Shown here piece by piece: positions 7,116-14,553 of a stretch of 35,783 nt of DNA. Both the position numbers and the translations under genes were made by a program. The notes under the pieces are model-generated. The model was not told the origin of the DNA, did not search any database, and saw only the letters and a program-made list of their open reading frames with translations. Where the stretch lies: NCBI GenBank assembly GCA_910575405.1, contig CAJTER010000041.1, forward strand, positions 1 to 35,783, read 5' to 3'. The DNA is from Clostridia bacterium. GTDB lineage: Bacteria > Bacillota > Clostridia > Peptostreptococcales > Anaerovoracaceae. Position 1 is the stretch's first letter. Each line of letters opens with the position of its first letter.

Positions 7116-7703
7116 ATGGCAAGAAGAAACGAAGCAGTGGAAATCAGGTGGCACGGAAGAGGCGGCCAGGGGGCCAAGACAGCATGTCTTTTGCTGGCAG
7201 ACGTGGCCTTCAACTCAGGCAAACACGTTCAGGGCTTTCCAGAATACGGCCCGGAGAGAATGGGAGCGCCCATCACCGCTTATAACCGGATAACCGATGA
7301 GCCGTGCAAAGTGCACTCCAACATTTATCATCCGGACTATGTAGTGGTAGTCGATGAAACCCTGCTGGGAACCGTAGATGTGGCAAAAGGCATCAAGGAA
7401 GGCGGAGCTGTAATTATCAACAGCAAAAAAGAGCCGGAAGAGCTCAGAAGTTTGCTTCCCGGATATGAAGGCAAAATCTGCGTCATAGACGCGGAGCGGA
7501 TTTCCATGGAAACTCTGGGCAAGAATTACCCCAACACCCCCATGCTGGCAGCAGCCGTAAAAGTCAGCCGGGTCATTGACCAGGAGCTGTTTATCAAAGA
7601 TATGGAAGAATCCTTCCGCCACAAGTTTTCCCACAAGCCCGACGTTGTAGAGGGTAATATGAGAGCGCTGAAAAAATCAATGGAAGAGGTTAAGGTAAGC
7701 TAA
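7116..7703 (+). CDS. 2-oxoacid:ferredoxin oxidoreductase, gamma subunit
   Basis: 195 residues from ATG 7116, which sits well behind AGGAAAGG; an in-frame TTG at 7110 is a weaker alternative. The N-terminus WHGRGGQGAKTACLLLADVA is the glycine-rich signature of the POR gamma (domain III) subunit, and GFPEYGPERMGAPITAYNRI is its usual second motif. In the complex this domain contacts coenzyme A and completes the active site. It ends with TAATG, the A of its stop codon starting the next gene. Four-subunit enzymes of this type oxidise pyruvate or branched-chain 2-oxoacids to acyl-CoA and CO2 with ferredoxin, or run backwards. The isoleucine T-box points to a branched-chain substrate. Confidence 0.9.
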   Translation: MARRNEAVEIRWHGRGGQGAKTACLLLADVAFNSGKHVQGFPEYGPERMGAPITAYNRITDEPCKVHSNIYHPDYVVVVDETLLGTVDVAKGIKEGGAVIINSKKEPEELRSLLPGYEGKICVIDAERISMETLGKNYPNTPMLAAAVKVSRVIDQELFIKDMEESFRHKFSHKPDVVEGNMRALKKSMEEVKVS

Positions 7704-8008
7704 TGAACAGACAGGCAAAAGATATCAACGAGCAGTCTACATGGCAGGAAATGACCATTGGGGCTGAAATCATCGAGCCGGCAACTTCAAAGCTGGTAAA
7801 TACAGGCGAGTGGCGCATCATGCGTCCCGTATTCGTAGAAAATAAATGCAAACACTGTATGCTCTGCATCCCATACTGTCCAGACAGCTCCATCCCGGTA
7901 AAGGACGGAAAGCGGCTGGATTTTGATTACATGCACTGCAAGGGCTGCGGCATCTGCGTCAAGGTCTGCCCCTTTGATGCAATTGATTTCGTGAAGGAGG
8001 TAAAATAA
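7703..8008 (+). CDS. 2-oxoacid:ferredoxin oxidoreductase, delta (ferredoxin) subunit
   Basis: 101 residues with two [4Fe-4S] motifs: C49-x2-C52-x2-C55-x3-C59-P and C79-x2-C82-x2-C85-x3-C89-P. It passes electrons from the thiamine site to soluble ferredoxin. The N-terminal 45 residues, with EWRIMRPVFVENKC just before the first cluster, are typical of PorD/VorD subunits. Both ends are TAATG junctions with the neighbouring subunit genes, which favours equal production of all four. Confidence 0.93.
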   Translation: MNRQAKDINEQSTWQEMTIGAEIIEPATSKLVNTGEWRIMRPVFVENKCKHCMLCIPYCPDSSIPVKDGKRLDFDYMHCKGCGICVKVCPFDAIDFVKEVK

Positions 8009-9195
8009 TGGCTATCAGAGACAGAATGTCGGGAAACGAAGCAGTTGCAATGGCAATGAAGCAGGTGAACCCCGATGTAATGGGAGCATTCCCCATCACC
8101 CCGTCCACGGAAATCCCCCAGTATTTCTCCGAATATATCGCAAACGGACTGGTGGACACGGAGTTTATTGCCGTAGAATCGGAGCACAGCGCAATGTCCA
8201 CCTGTATGGGAGCATCAGCTGCGGGAGCACGGGCGGTGACAGCCACCTCATCTGCCGGACTTGCCCTCATGTGGGAGCTCCTTTACGTTGCGGCCTCCTC
8301 CAGACTTCCCATTACCATGGCCGTTGTAAACCGGGCGCTGACAGGCCCTATCAATATCAACAACGACCATTCCGACTCCATGGGAGCACGGGATTCGGGC
8401 TGGTTGCAAATGTATGCGGAGACCAATCAGGAGGTTTACGACAATTTCATCCAGGGAATCCTCATTTCCGAAGCCTGCAGACTTCCCATCATGATCTGCC
8501 AGGACGGATTTATCACCAGCCACGGCGTATCCAACATCGACCTGATTGAGGATGAAAAGGTGAAAGAGTTCGTAGGCGAATACAGACCGGAAAACTACCT
8601 GTTAAAACACGAAAACCCGCTGGCAGTAGGCCCTTACGGCGTTTCTCCATACTATATGGAAATCAAGCGGCAGCAGGCCCAGGCCATGAAGGACGCCATG
8701 CCGGTTATCCGGGATGTGGCGGAAAAATTCGAGGATATGACCGGAAGAAGCTACGGTTTCTTTGAAGAATACATGATGGACGATGCGGAAGTTGCCTTGG
8801 TTATCATCGGATCCAGCGCGGGAACCGGCAAGGAAGCGGTGGATCGCCTGCGTGCGGAAGGCAAAAAGGTAGGACTCATTAAACTGAGAGTCTTCCGGCC
8901 TTTCCCGCGAATTCCTCTGGCAGAAGCTATGTGCAAAGTAAAAGCCGTTGCCATCATGGACAAGGCGGAAAGCTTTTCTAACAGCGGCGGCCCCCTCTTT
9001 AATGAAGCGAGAAATTCTCTGTATGACCTGGAAAACAAGCCTTACGCGGTAAACTATATTTACGGCCTGGGCGGCAGGGATATCACAGTGGAAGACTTTT
9101 ATGATATTTATCAGGATCTGTTCGTCATTTACGACAACGACGATCCGGGAGACGTTTATCGTTACATCGGTGTGAGAGATTCGAGGTTTAAATAA
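8008..9195 (+). CDS. 2-oxoacid:ferredoxin oxidoreductase, alpha subunit
   Basis: 395 residues, the normal length. Residues about 10-235 form the pyrimidine-binding thiamine domain (MSGNEAVAMAMKQVNPDVMGAFPITPSTEI, ATSSAGLALMWELLYVAASS, NRALTGPININNDHSD), and about 255-360 the domain II transketolase-C-like fold (ALVIIGSSAGTGKEAVDRLR, VGLIKLRVFRPFP). Substrate choice among pyruvate, 2-oxoisovalerate and other branched 2-oxoacids cannot be read safely from these motifs. A TAATG junction joins it to the beta gene. Confidence 0.92.
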   Translation: MAIRDRMSGNEAVAMAMKQVNPDVMGAFPITPSTEIPQYFSEYIANGLVDTEFIAVESEHSAMSTCMGASAAGARAVTATSSAGLALMWELLYVAASSRLPITMAVVNRALTGPININNDHSDSMGARDSGWLQMYAETNQEVYDNFIQGILISEACRLPIMICQDGFITSHGVSNIDLIEDEKVKEFVGEYRPENYLLKHENPLAVGPYGVSPYYMEIKRQQAQAMKDAMPVIRDVAEKFEDMTGRSYGFFEEYMMDDAEVALVIIGSSAGTGKEAVDRLRAEGKKVGLIKLRVFRPFPRIPLAEAMCKVKAVAIMDKAESFSNSGGPLFNEARNSLYDLENKPYAVNYIYGLGGRDITVEDFYDIYQDLFVIYDNDDPGDVYRYIGVRDSRFK

Positions 9196-10124
9196 TGGCA
9201 TATAATTTAAAAAAAGAAGTAGAGAAAAAAGAACGGCTGGCAGGCGGGCACCGGCTCTGCGCGGGCTGCGGCGCAGGAGTTGCGGTAAGAGGCGTTCTGC
9301 GGGCCTTAGAGCCTGAGGATAAAGCAGTTGTAGCAAATGCAACCAGCTGTCTGGAGGTTTCCACATTCATGTATCCGTATACAGCCTATGAAGACAGCTA
9401 TATCCATACGGCCTTTGAAAACGCGGCAGCCACCTTAAGCGGCGTAGAAGCGGCCTATAAGGTGATGAAAAAGCGGGGCAAAATCCAGGACACTTTCAAG
9501 TTCATCGCATTCGGCGGCGACGGCGGAACTTACGACATCGGCCTTCAGTCCCTGTCCGGCGCAATGGAGCGGAACCACGACATGGTCTACGTATGCTATG
9601 ACAACGAAGCTTACATGAATACAGGCATTCAGCGTTCCTCCTCAACCCCAAGATACGCGGACGCCACCACTTCCCCAGTGGGAACCGTCAGCCCGGGCAA
9701 GCTGCAGAACAAAAAGAATCTGACAGAAATCATCGCCGCTCACAACGTACCGTACGCGGCCCAGACCACCTTCATCGGCAACTTCAAGGACCTGCATGAA
9801 AAATCCCACAAAGCCATCTACACAAAGGGAGCATGCTTTCTCAACGTGCTGGCGCCCTGTCCCAGAGGCTGGCGCTACGAGGCCGAGGATCTGGCGGAAA
9901 TCTGCCAGCTGGCGGTGGACACCTGCGTGTGGCCCCTGTATGAAATCGAAAACGGCAAGTGGAAGCTGACCTATGAGCCGAAAAAGAAAAAGCCAGTGGA
10001 AGAATTCCTGGCAAAGCAGGGCCGCTTCAAGCACATGTTCCGTCCGGGAAACGAATGGATGATCGAAAATACCCAGGAATATGTGGATGTTGAATGGAAA
10101 AAACTTCTTAAAAAATGCAAATAA
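9195..10124 (+). CDS. 2-oxoacid:ferredoxin oxidoreductase, beta (thiamine diphosphate) subunit
   Basis: 309 residues. The thiamine/Mg motif is GGDGGTYDIGLQSLSGAMER followed by CYDNEAYMNTGIQRSSSTP. The proximal [4Fe-4S] cluster ligands are C22 and C25 (RLCAGCGAG), C52 (TSCLEV) and C222 (APCPRGW), as in POR/VOR beta chains. Last gene of the four; no terminator of its own follows, so transcripts may run on to the bidirectional terminator at 10342-10388. The subunit order gamma-delta-alpha-beta is that of archaeal and clostridial POR/VOR operons. Confidence 0.93.
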   Translation: MAYNLKKEVEKKERLAGGHRLCAGCGAGVAVRGVLRALEPEDKAVVANATSCLEVSTFMYPYTAYEDSYIHTAFENAAATLSGVEAAYKVMKKRGKIQDTFKFIAFGGDGGTYDIGLQSLSGAMERNHDMVYVCYDNEAYMNTGIQRSSSTPRYADATTSPVGTVSPGKLQNKKNLTEIIAAHNVPYAAQTTFIGNFKDLHEKSHKAIYTKGACFLNVLAPCPRGWRYEAEDLAEICQLAVDTCVWPLYEIENGKWKLTYEPKKKKPVEEFLAKQGRFKHMFRPGNEWMIENTQEYVDVEWKKLLKKCK

Positions 10125-10136
10125 TGTAAAAAATAC

Positions 10137-10165
10137 TTGAAAAAGGAATTTCTGAATGATATAAT
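10137..10165 (+). promoter_or_regulatory. Promoter of the small toxin mRNA
   Basis: TTGAAA (10137-10142), 17-base spacer, TATAAT (10160-10165), directly after the beta-subunit stop codon. The predicted start near 10172 gives a leader of about 95 bases. Confidence 0.75.
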
Positions 10166-10267
10166 GTGAAAAGAGACAAAGAAATAGGGAGCGAAAGCGG
10201 TTAGTCTTCCAAAAGAAGGGAGACCGCCCTGTCTACAGGATTTTCCTGAAAGGAGGGCGAATATACT

Positions 10268-10351
10268 ATGTCAGACTTCGAGATGCTTTCAATAATGCTT
10301 ATGTTCGTAAGTGTGATTGTGGCGCTCTTAATCGAGTACATAAAAAAATAG
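10268..10351 (+). CDS. Type I toxin-like hydrophobic peptide (27 aa, Hol_Tox-like)
   Basis: The frame starts MSDFEMLSIMLMFVSVIV, continues as one membrane helix, and ends YIKK. Short acidic head, single helix and Lys tail match putative holin-like toxins (Hol_Tox, TxpA/BsrG-like), which damage the membrane when overproduced. The ribosome site AGGAGG (10251-10256) lies in a hairpin: CGCCCT (10225-10230) can pair with AGGGCG (10254-10259), with CAGGA/TCCTG stacked inside. A further 5' hairpin (GCGGT...ACCGC) folds the leader. Hidden ribosome sites and structured leaders are standard for type I toxins. A convergent small RNA (10342-10430) is the likely antitoxin. Confidence 0.75.
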   Translation: MSDFEMLSIMLMFVSVIVALLIEYIKK

Positions 10352-10388
10352 CCGCTGTACCGTGCCCCAGGTGCGCAGCTATTTTTTT
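10342..10388. terminator. Bidirectional terminator shared by toxin mRNA and antitoxin RNA
   Basis: AAAAAAATAGC (10342-10352) pairs with GCTATTTTTTT (10378-10388), extended inside by GCTGTACC/GGTG-GCAGC. The T-runs on both strands make it work in both directions. The toxin stop codon lies in the left arm. Confidence 0.8.
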
Positions 10389-10430
10389 CTGTGTATTCGA
10401 GGCTGACCGTTTTCAACGGTTCTCCCTTTT
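10342..10430 (-). ncRNA. Predicted antitoxin small RNA, convergent with the toxin mRNA
   Basis: A promoter at 10465-10437 and the shared terminator define a minus-strand RNA of about 90 bases. It contains a small hairpin (AACCGTTGAAAACGGTC) and then the terminator, so it is complementary to the 3' end of the toxin mRNA. It also carries GGGAGAACCG, partly complementary to the CGGTTAGTCTTCC stretch of the toxin leader, a possible second contact as in the Fst/par system. Predicted from promoter and terminator only. Confidence 0.6.
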
Positions 10431-10669
10431 GTCTCCATTATACCGCCCATCAGGCCGCATTGCAAGTGAAATTTGGCAATGCTTTTTTGTTTTTCTGAGC
10501 TTTCATACCGGTCTGACAGTGCCCCCTCTAATTCTTTATCCGGATCAAAGTCCTCAGGCAGATACTGTTTGAGTTCTGCCCGCGCAGCATCTAGCCTTCG
10601 AAAAGCCTGAACGCTTTCGCTATGCCTGTTGAATGAATGGAATGCTTTTGCAGGGGAAGTCTGAGGCAT
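10379..10669 (-). CDS. Doubtful small ORF (96 aa)
   Basis: Residues about 15-60 (SESVQAFRRLDAARAELK and onward) read like a real charged helical protein. However, AAAGG lies only three bases before ATG, the antitoxin RNA promoter sits inside the frame, and the last 20 codons run into the shared terminator. It may be a remnant or noncoding. The 10670-10830 interval beyond it shows nothing recognisable. Confidence 0.25.
   Translation of the reverse strand: MPQTSPAKAFHSFNRHSESVQAFRRLDAARAELKQYLPEDFDPDKELEGALSDRYESSEKQKSIAKFHLQCGLMGGIMETKGRTVENGQPRIHRKK
10437..10465 (-). promoter_or_regulatory. Promoter of the antitoxin small RNA
   Basis: On the minus strand TTGCAA (10465-10460), 17-base spacer, TATAAT (10442-10437). 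Confidence 0.65.
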
Positions 10670-10830
10670 TAACCTTTCGATAATTTCAATAAGGAAACTT
10701 ACATTGCTGTGAAAGGATAAGGAGCTTGTAAGAACGTGGGCGGAAGGACGTACTGCGGAGCCTGGAGCAGCGCAAAGAAAATCAGAATTAAGTAAGATGT
10801 AAGACAGCTGATAATATTTCTATTTACGCA

Positions 10831-10878
10831 AAGGCAGCTCTGCAGATGCTATCTAGTCATAGCCTGCAGGGCTGCCTT
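10831..10878 (-). terminator. Terminator of the DUF917/permease operon
   Basis: Long inverted repeat AAGGCAGC-t-CTGCAG (10831-10845) with CTGCAG-g-GCTGCCTT (10864-10878), 22 bases after the DUF917 stop codon on the minus strand. The T-run is short (TTT). Confidence 0.5.
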
Positions 10879-10899
10879 ATGTCTAGGGGTAGTTTGGCT

Positions 10900-12024
10900 T
10901 TACCAGAACTTCACTTCCGGTTTTGCGTTGTCATAACCTGCGCTGCTCATGATTTCCTTCCAGCAACCGTAGCCTTCCGGCAGGTCGTACCAGCGATTGT
11001 CCGCTTTAGCCGCTGTAACGGCAACCCGCTGTCCCACGTAGGTGTCGCTGTTGGATACAGGCAGAGCCATCTTTTCATCGGTCAGATCCAGAGTGGAAAT
11101 GATGCTGGGAACTGTGACCAGTGTCTTTCCGCCAGTCTCTGCGTAGAGGTTTTCATTCTGGAATACAACCTTAACTTCCTGACCATCATCCGTACGAATG
11201 GTCGTTACGCCGGTATCAAAGCCTCCCTCAGATGTGATCTGGATATCCACGATGGTGCCTGATTCGGCAATCACCATGAAGGGTATGTTTTTCTTATCAA
11301 AGAGCGCTTTCAGCTGGCTCACTGCTTCTGCCGACGGGGTAGTTCTGAGAATATCTCCTGTTTCAATTGCCAGGGTTATTTGGCCCAGTGCGGAGGCGTT
11401 CTTGTGCTGCTCCTTATTGGCCATCCAGGCAGCAAAGCCGATGCCCTGGTCAAAGGCCTGGCACATATATCTTGCGATTCTTTCACAGGCCCCGCAGTCC
11501 ATAGGGTCTTCGGTTCTGGCTGTAATGGTGTCCCCGGCTTCACTGGCGAGAATAACCGGACTGGTAGGAATACCGTGGATGGGCAGCAGTCCTGTGTTCA
11601 GCTCGGGAACAGCGCGTCCGTTTCCATCTGTGTCAAGGATGGGAAGGCCGCATTTCCATGCCGCATACAGAGGCAATAAGGTGTTTCCGCCGCCCATTTC
11701 TCCGGAATAAACGTATTTCAGTTCCTTGCCCCTAAAGCGGGCTTCTTCGCTCATGCCCTTGACCGCGTTGACGGATTCAGTCTGGAAGGTTCTGCCCTTT
11801 GTGGCTACAGGGGAGCCCAGAGCGGCAACCATAGTAGAAACAACGTTAGAGTCGTCCTCCATTTCCGCAATATCTATCATTTTGAGGACTGCATTCGCAT
11901 CTTCTTTGTACATGGCTTCGATGAGAGCCAGACCTTCTTCGTGGGAGCCTCCGCCTCCGCCGCCAAAAAAGCTGGAGCCGTAAACAATATTCGTCAGTTC
12001 CGTGCGTTTTAATTCTTTTGCCAT
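10900..12024 (-). CDS. DUF917 (S-methyl-thiohydantoin desulfurase-like) protein
   Basis: 374 residues, usual family length. The N-terminus ELKRTELTNIVYGSSFFGGG(GG)SHEEG, with its glycine-rich turn, and GEMGGGNTLLPLYAAWK are hallmarks of DUF917 (S-Me-THD), proteins related to hydantoinase partner subunits and found beside NCS1 permeases. The enzymatic role here is unproven. It is the last gene of a three-gene minus-strand operon with the M29/NicX-like protein and the permease; 37 bases separate it from the former. ATG 12024 follows GAGGTAAAAAA. Confidence 0.85.
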   Translation of the reverse strand: MAKELKRTELTNIVYGSSFFGGGGGGSHEEGLALIEAMYKEDANAVLKMIDIAEMEDDSNVVSTMVAALGSPVATKGRTFQTESVNAVKGMSEEARFRGKELKYVYSGEMGGGNTLLPLYAAWKCGLPILDTDGNGRAVPELNTGLLPIHGIPTSPVILASEAGDTITARTEDPMDCGACERIARYMCQAFDQGIGFAAWMANKEQHKNASALGQITLAIETGDILRTTPSAEAVSQLKALFDKKNIPFMVIAESGTIVDIQITSEGGFDTGVTTIRTDDGQEVKVVFQNENLYAETGGKTLVTVPSIISTLDLTDEKMALPVSNSDTYVGQRVAVTAAKADNRWYDLPEGYGCWKEIMSSAGYDNAKPEVKFW

Positions 12025-12061
12025 TTTTTTACCTCTTTCACTCTTTCACTACTCACATACT

Positions 12062-13012
12062 CTATTTTTTGTAAATATAGTTTCCTTTTTCCAGGACGCA
12101 TTCATCATCGATCCATACGGTGGGGGCATTGATGATCATGTCGTAATGCATGTCGCAGTCCTGCTGACCGCCCATGAACAGATTATTTCCACAGGCAATG
12201 TGAATGGTACCAAATACCTTTTCGTCCACCAGGCCATTTCCCATGATCTTGCAGGAAGGATTTGTGCCAATGCCGAACTCGCAGACATTGCGTGCCGTAT
12301 CCTCGAACTGATCCGCAAATTCATTAAACTTTTCCGCATCAGGACCTTCCGTCTTTACGATTCTGCCATCCTTAAAGGTGATAACCAGCGGCTCTTCCAT
12401 AACCTTGAAGTCCGCGATAACGCCGTCTACTACCAGAACTCCGTCACCCTTAGTCTCAATGGGCGCAATCATGGCCTCGCCGGCAGGAAGGTTGCCAAAG
12501 TCGCCTTTTTTCGTCAGTCGCCCGGTGTCTGCCAGTCCTTCTCTGCCGCCGCAGTAAAGGGTCAGATCTGTGCCAGCCTCTGTAGTGATATGTATGGTTT
12601 CCGCGTTTGTCAGCTTTTCCGTCAGAATATTGCCGATGTGCTCCACCTGGTCGTAATCAGCGCCTAGTGTTTTTTCGACGATTTCCCCCGTAATGCCAGG
12701 CATGGAAGCGATCCTGCATCCCCGCTCTGTGGCTTCCGCTCTTCCCTTGGTGTGGGTAAAGGAGCCGGTGGTAATCATCATGCACACATCCGCTTCAGAA
12801 AGGGAAGCCCTGGAAAGCTCCGGCATTTCCCCGGAATGGCAGACCGGCCCGCAGACCATGACCGTCTCGACGCCCAGATCATTTCCCGCCTTTACAAATT
12901 CCGCTGCCAGCGCAAGCTGCTCTGTATCGGTGAGAATCAAAAGCTTTTCACCTGGCTTTGCGCCCATGCAGGCTTTAATCGAAATTTTCGCAGATTCATA
13001 TATGCTGTTCAT
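12062..13012 (-). CDS. M29-family aminopeptidase / NicX-like metalloenzyme
   Basis: 316 residues from ATG 13012, chosen because AAAGGAGG lies 9 bases upstream; the longer frame has no site. It begins MNSIYESAKISIKACMGAKPGEKLLILTD-like and ends with the CGNNLFMGGQQDCDMHYDM region, whose His and Asp are expected metal ligands of the M29 thermophilic-aminopeptidase fold. The family includes true aminopeptidases (about 400 aa) and shorter ring-opening 2,5-dihydroxypyridine dioxygenases (NicX). The shorter length and the neighbours (NCS1 permease, DUF917, PucR) favour a small-molecule role, but this is inference. It starts 5 bases after the permease stop. Confidence 0.8.
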   Translation of the reverse strand: MNSIYESAKISIKACMGAKPGEKLLILTDTEQLALAAEFVKAGNDLGVETVMVCGPVCHSGEMPELSRASLSEADVCMMITTGSFTHTKGRAEATERGCRIASMPGITGEIVEKTLGADYDQVEHIGNILTEKLTNAETIHITTEAGTDLTLYCGGREGLADTGRLTKKGDFGNLPAGEAMIAPIETKGDGVLVVDGVIADFKVMEEPLVITFKDGRIVKTEGPDAEKFNEFADQFEDTARNVCEFGIGTNPSCKIMGNGLVDEKVFGTIHIACGNNLFMGGQQDCDMHYDMIINAPTVWIDDECVLEKGNYIYKK

Positions 13013-13017
13013 ATGCG

Positions 13018-14307
13018 TTATGCCTCCTTTGCAAATGGATTTAACTTTGGACTTTTTACTATTGTACAAAGAATCCAGTAGATGATAATCGTTACTGCAA
13101 TACCTATAAGCTCTGGAACAAAGAACTTGTCAAAATATGTGGTAACCGCACCGCAGAGCCATGCGATGACGCCCAGCCAATTGACGCCGGGGAAGGGCTT
13201 CCAGCCTTCGCTCTTTCCGCGGCCAACAACCCAGTAGTCCGCAATGAGAACTGCGCAGATTGGTGTGATCAGATAGCTGAGAATGGACAGAAAATCTACG
13301 AAATAGTAAACAATTCCTCCCAGGGAAATAAGAATTCCGATAATACCGCAAATTGCTGTGACAATAGCCCGTTTATCATCCTTGAGCTTAAAAATGTTTA
13401 CAGCAGCAATACCAGCAGAATAAGCATTTCCCACATTCGTCGTCCAGGTGGCCAAAATCAGAACCAGCATGCCCAGAGCAGGCAGTCCCACATTGGAAAA
13501 CATAACCGTGATATCCGAATCACCGGAGCAGATGGACAAAACTGCGCCACAGGCCAGCGCGCCTACACCTGCCGGGATGACACCAAAGAGACAGGAAAGA
13601 GCAGCGCTTTTTCCGTCCTTGCTGTAGCGGTTGTAGTCGCCGCAGGTAGCAGCGCCAGAGATAAAACCGCCCACAGAAATGGTAATTCCCAACATCATGC
13701 CGCCTTCTCCGGCAGGTTCATAAGCGGACAGTACCGCGGAGCCGCCGTCACCTAATACAATGGAAACACCGTAAATCAAGAAAATGAACAGTAGCGGAAC
13801 GCTGACGATGTTGAGAATTTTCGTAAGGCCGATACCGTAAAAGGCAGTAATGAGCATCAGACCGCCCCATATGATACAGGAAAGCCACTCAGGAATGCCA
13901 ATTCCAAAGCTTGATTCCATCAGGGAACAGAAGGAAGACGCGCATACAATGGTCTGATAGCCGTACCAGCCGACCATGGAAATGGTGATGATAAGGGAAA
14001 GGGTCAGCTGGGAGCCTCGATCCCCCAGGGCCCGGGACACTGCAACTGCCGTGGGCCTGCCTGTCTGGGCAGACTGGGCTGCAATGAGCATCATCAGCAC
14101 AACGACGATGCCGTAGCCAATAAACATGGCCAAAATCGAATCCTTAAAATTCAATCCAGCAGATACCATAGCGCCTACCATGAGCGCAGGTACACAGATG
14201 ACGTTCCCCGCCCAGATAAAGGCGATGGAAGGCCAGCTCTTCTTCTCACTGGCTGGAACTTGTTCCAGAGTGATGGTTTCAACATGACTTTTCTTGGTCT
14301 CAGTCAT
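13018..14307 (-). CDS. NCS1 cytosine/purine/hydantoin permease (CodB-like)
   Basis: 429 residues with about 12 hydrophobic segments. The start IAFIWAGNVICVPALMVGAM and the GRPTAVAVSRALGDRGSQ loop are typical of NCS1 (Transp_cyt_pur) transporters, which take up cytosine, purines, allantoin or hydantoins with H+ or Na+. The substrate is unknown; the DUF917 partner suggests a hydantoin- or cyclic-imide-like compound. First gene of its operon; ATG 14307 follows GAGAGGAGTAAAACT. It is divergent from the PucR gene, 246 bases away. Confidence 0.9.
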   Translation of the reverse strand: MTETKKSHVETITLEQVPASEKKSWPSIAFIWAGNVICVPALMVGAMVSAGLNFKDSILAMFIGYGIVVVLMMLIAAQSAQTGRPTAVAVSRALGDRGSQLTLSLIITISMVGWYGYQTIVCASSFCSLMESSFGIGIPEWLSCIIWGGLMLITAFYGIGLTKILNIVSVPLLFIFLIYGVSIVLGDGGSAVLSAYEPAGEGGMMLGITISVGGFISGAATCGDYNRYSKDGKSAALSCLFGVIPAGVGALACGAVLSICSGDSDITVMFSNVGLPALGMLVLILATWTTNVGNAYSAGIAAVNIFKLKDDKRAIVTAICGIIGILISLGGIVYYFVDFLSILSYLITPICAVLIADYWVVGRGKSEGWKPFPGVNWLGVIAWLCGAVTTYFDKFFVPELIGIAVTIIIYWILCTIVKSPKLNPFAKEA

Positions 14308-14515
14308 AGTTTTACTCCTCTCAATACAATAATATTAATTCATATAAATCAGTATAGCAGTCATATCAGGCCCTGTCATTGGGCTCTTTGTCGAAAAAAT
14401 GGGACAATTTTTGTTTATATAAACAATTGTTTTTTGATTTTATCGATAAAAGGTGGAAATAACCGTGTATAAATTATGCATTTTCACAATTTTTTGGCCA
14501 GTAGATGAGAATCCG

Positions 14516-14524
14516 TGGTATAAT
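14516..14524 (+). promoter_or_regulatory. Extended -10 promoter of the PucR gene
   Basis: TGG-TATAAT (TGn extended -10, TATAAT at 14519-14524), about 30 bases before ATG 14554. No good -35 is seen. The 14308-14515 gap is AT-rich and must also hold the divergent permease promoter and probably PucR sites, but I could not define an operator. Confidence 0.55.
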
Positions 14525-14553
14525 TAGAGTGAATCTTTTGTGGAGGTAAACTT

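Noticed and set aside
10201-10416. Minus-strand 71-aa ORF across the toxin gene
   Set aside because: Lies opposite the toxin mRNA and across the shared terminator; explained by the antitoxin RNA.
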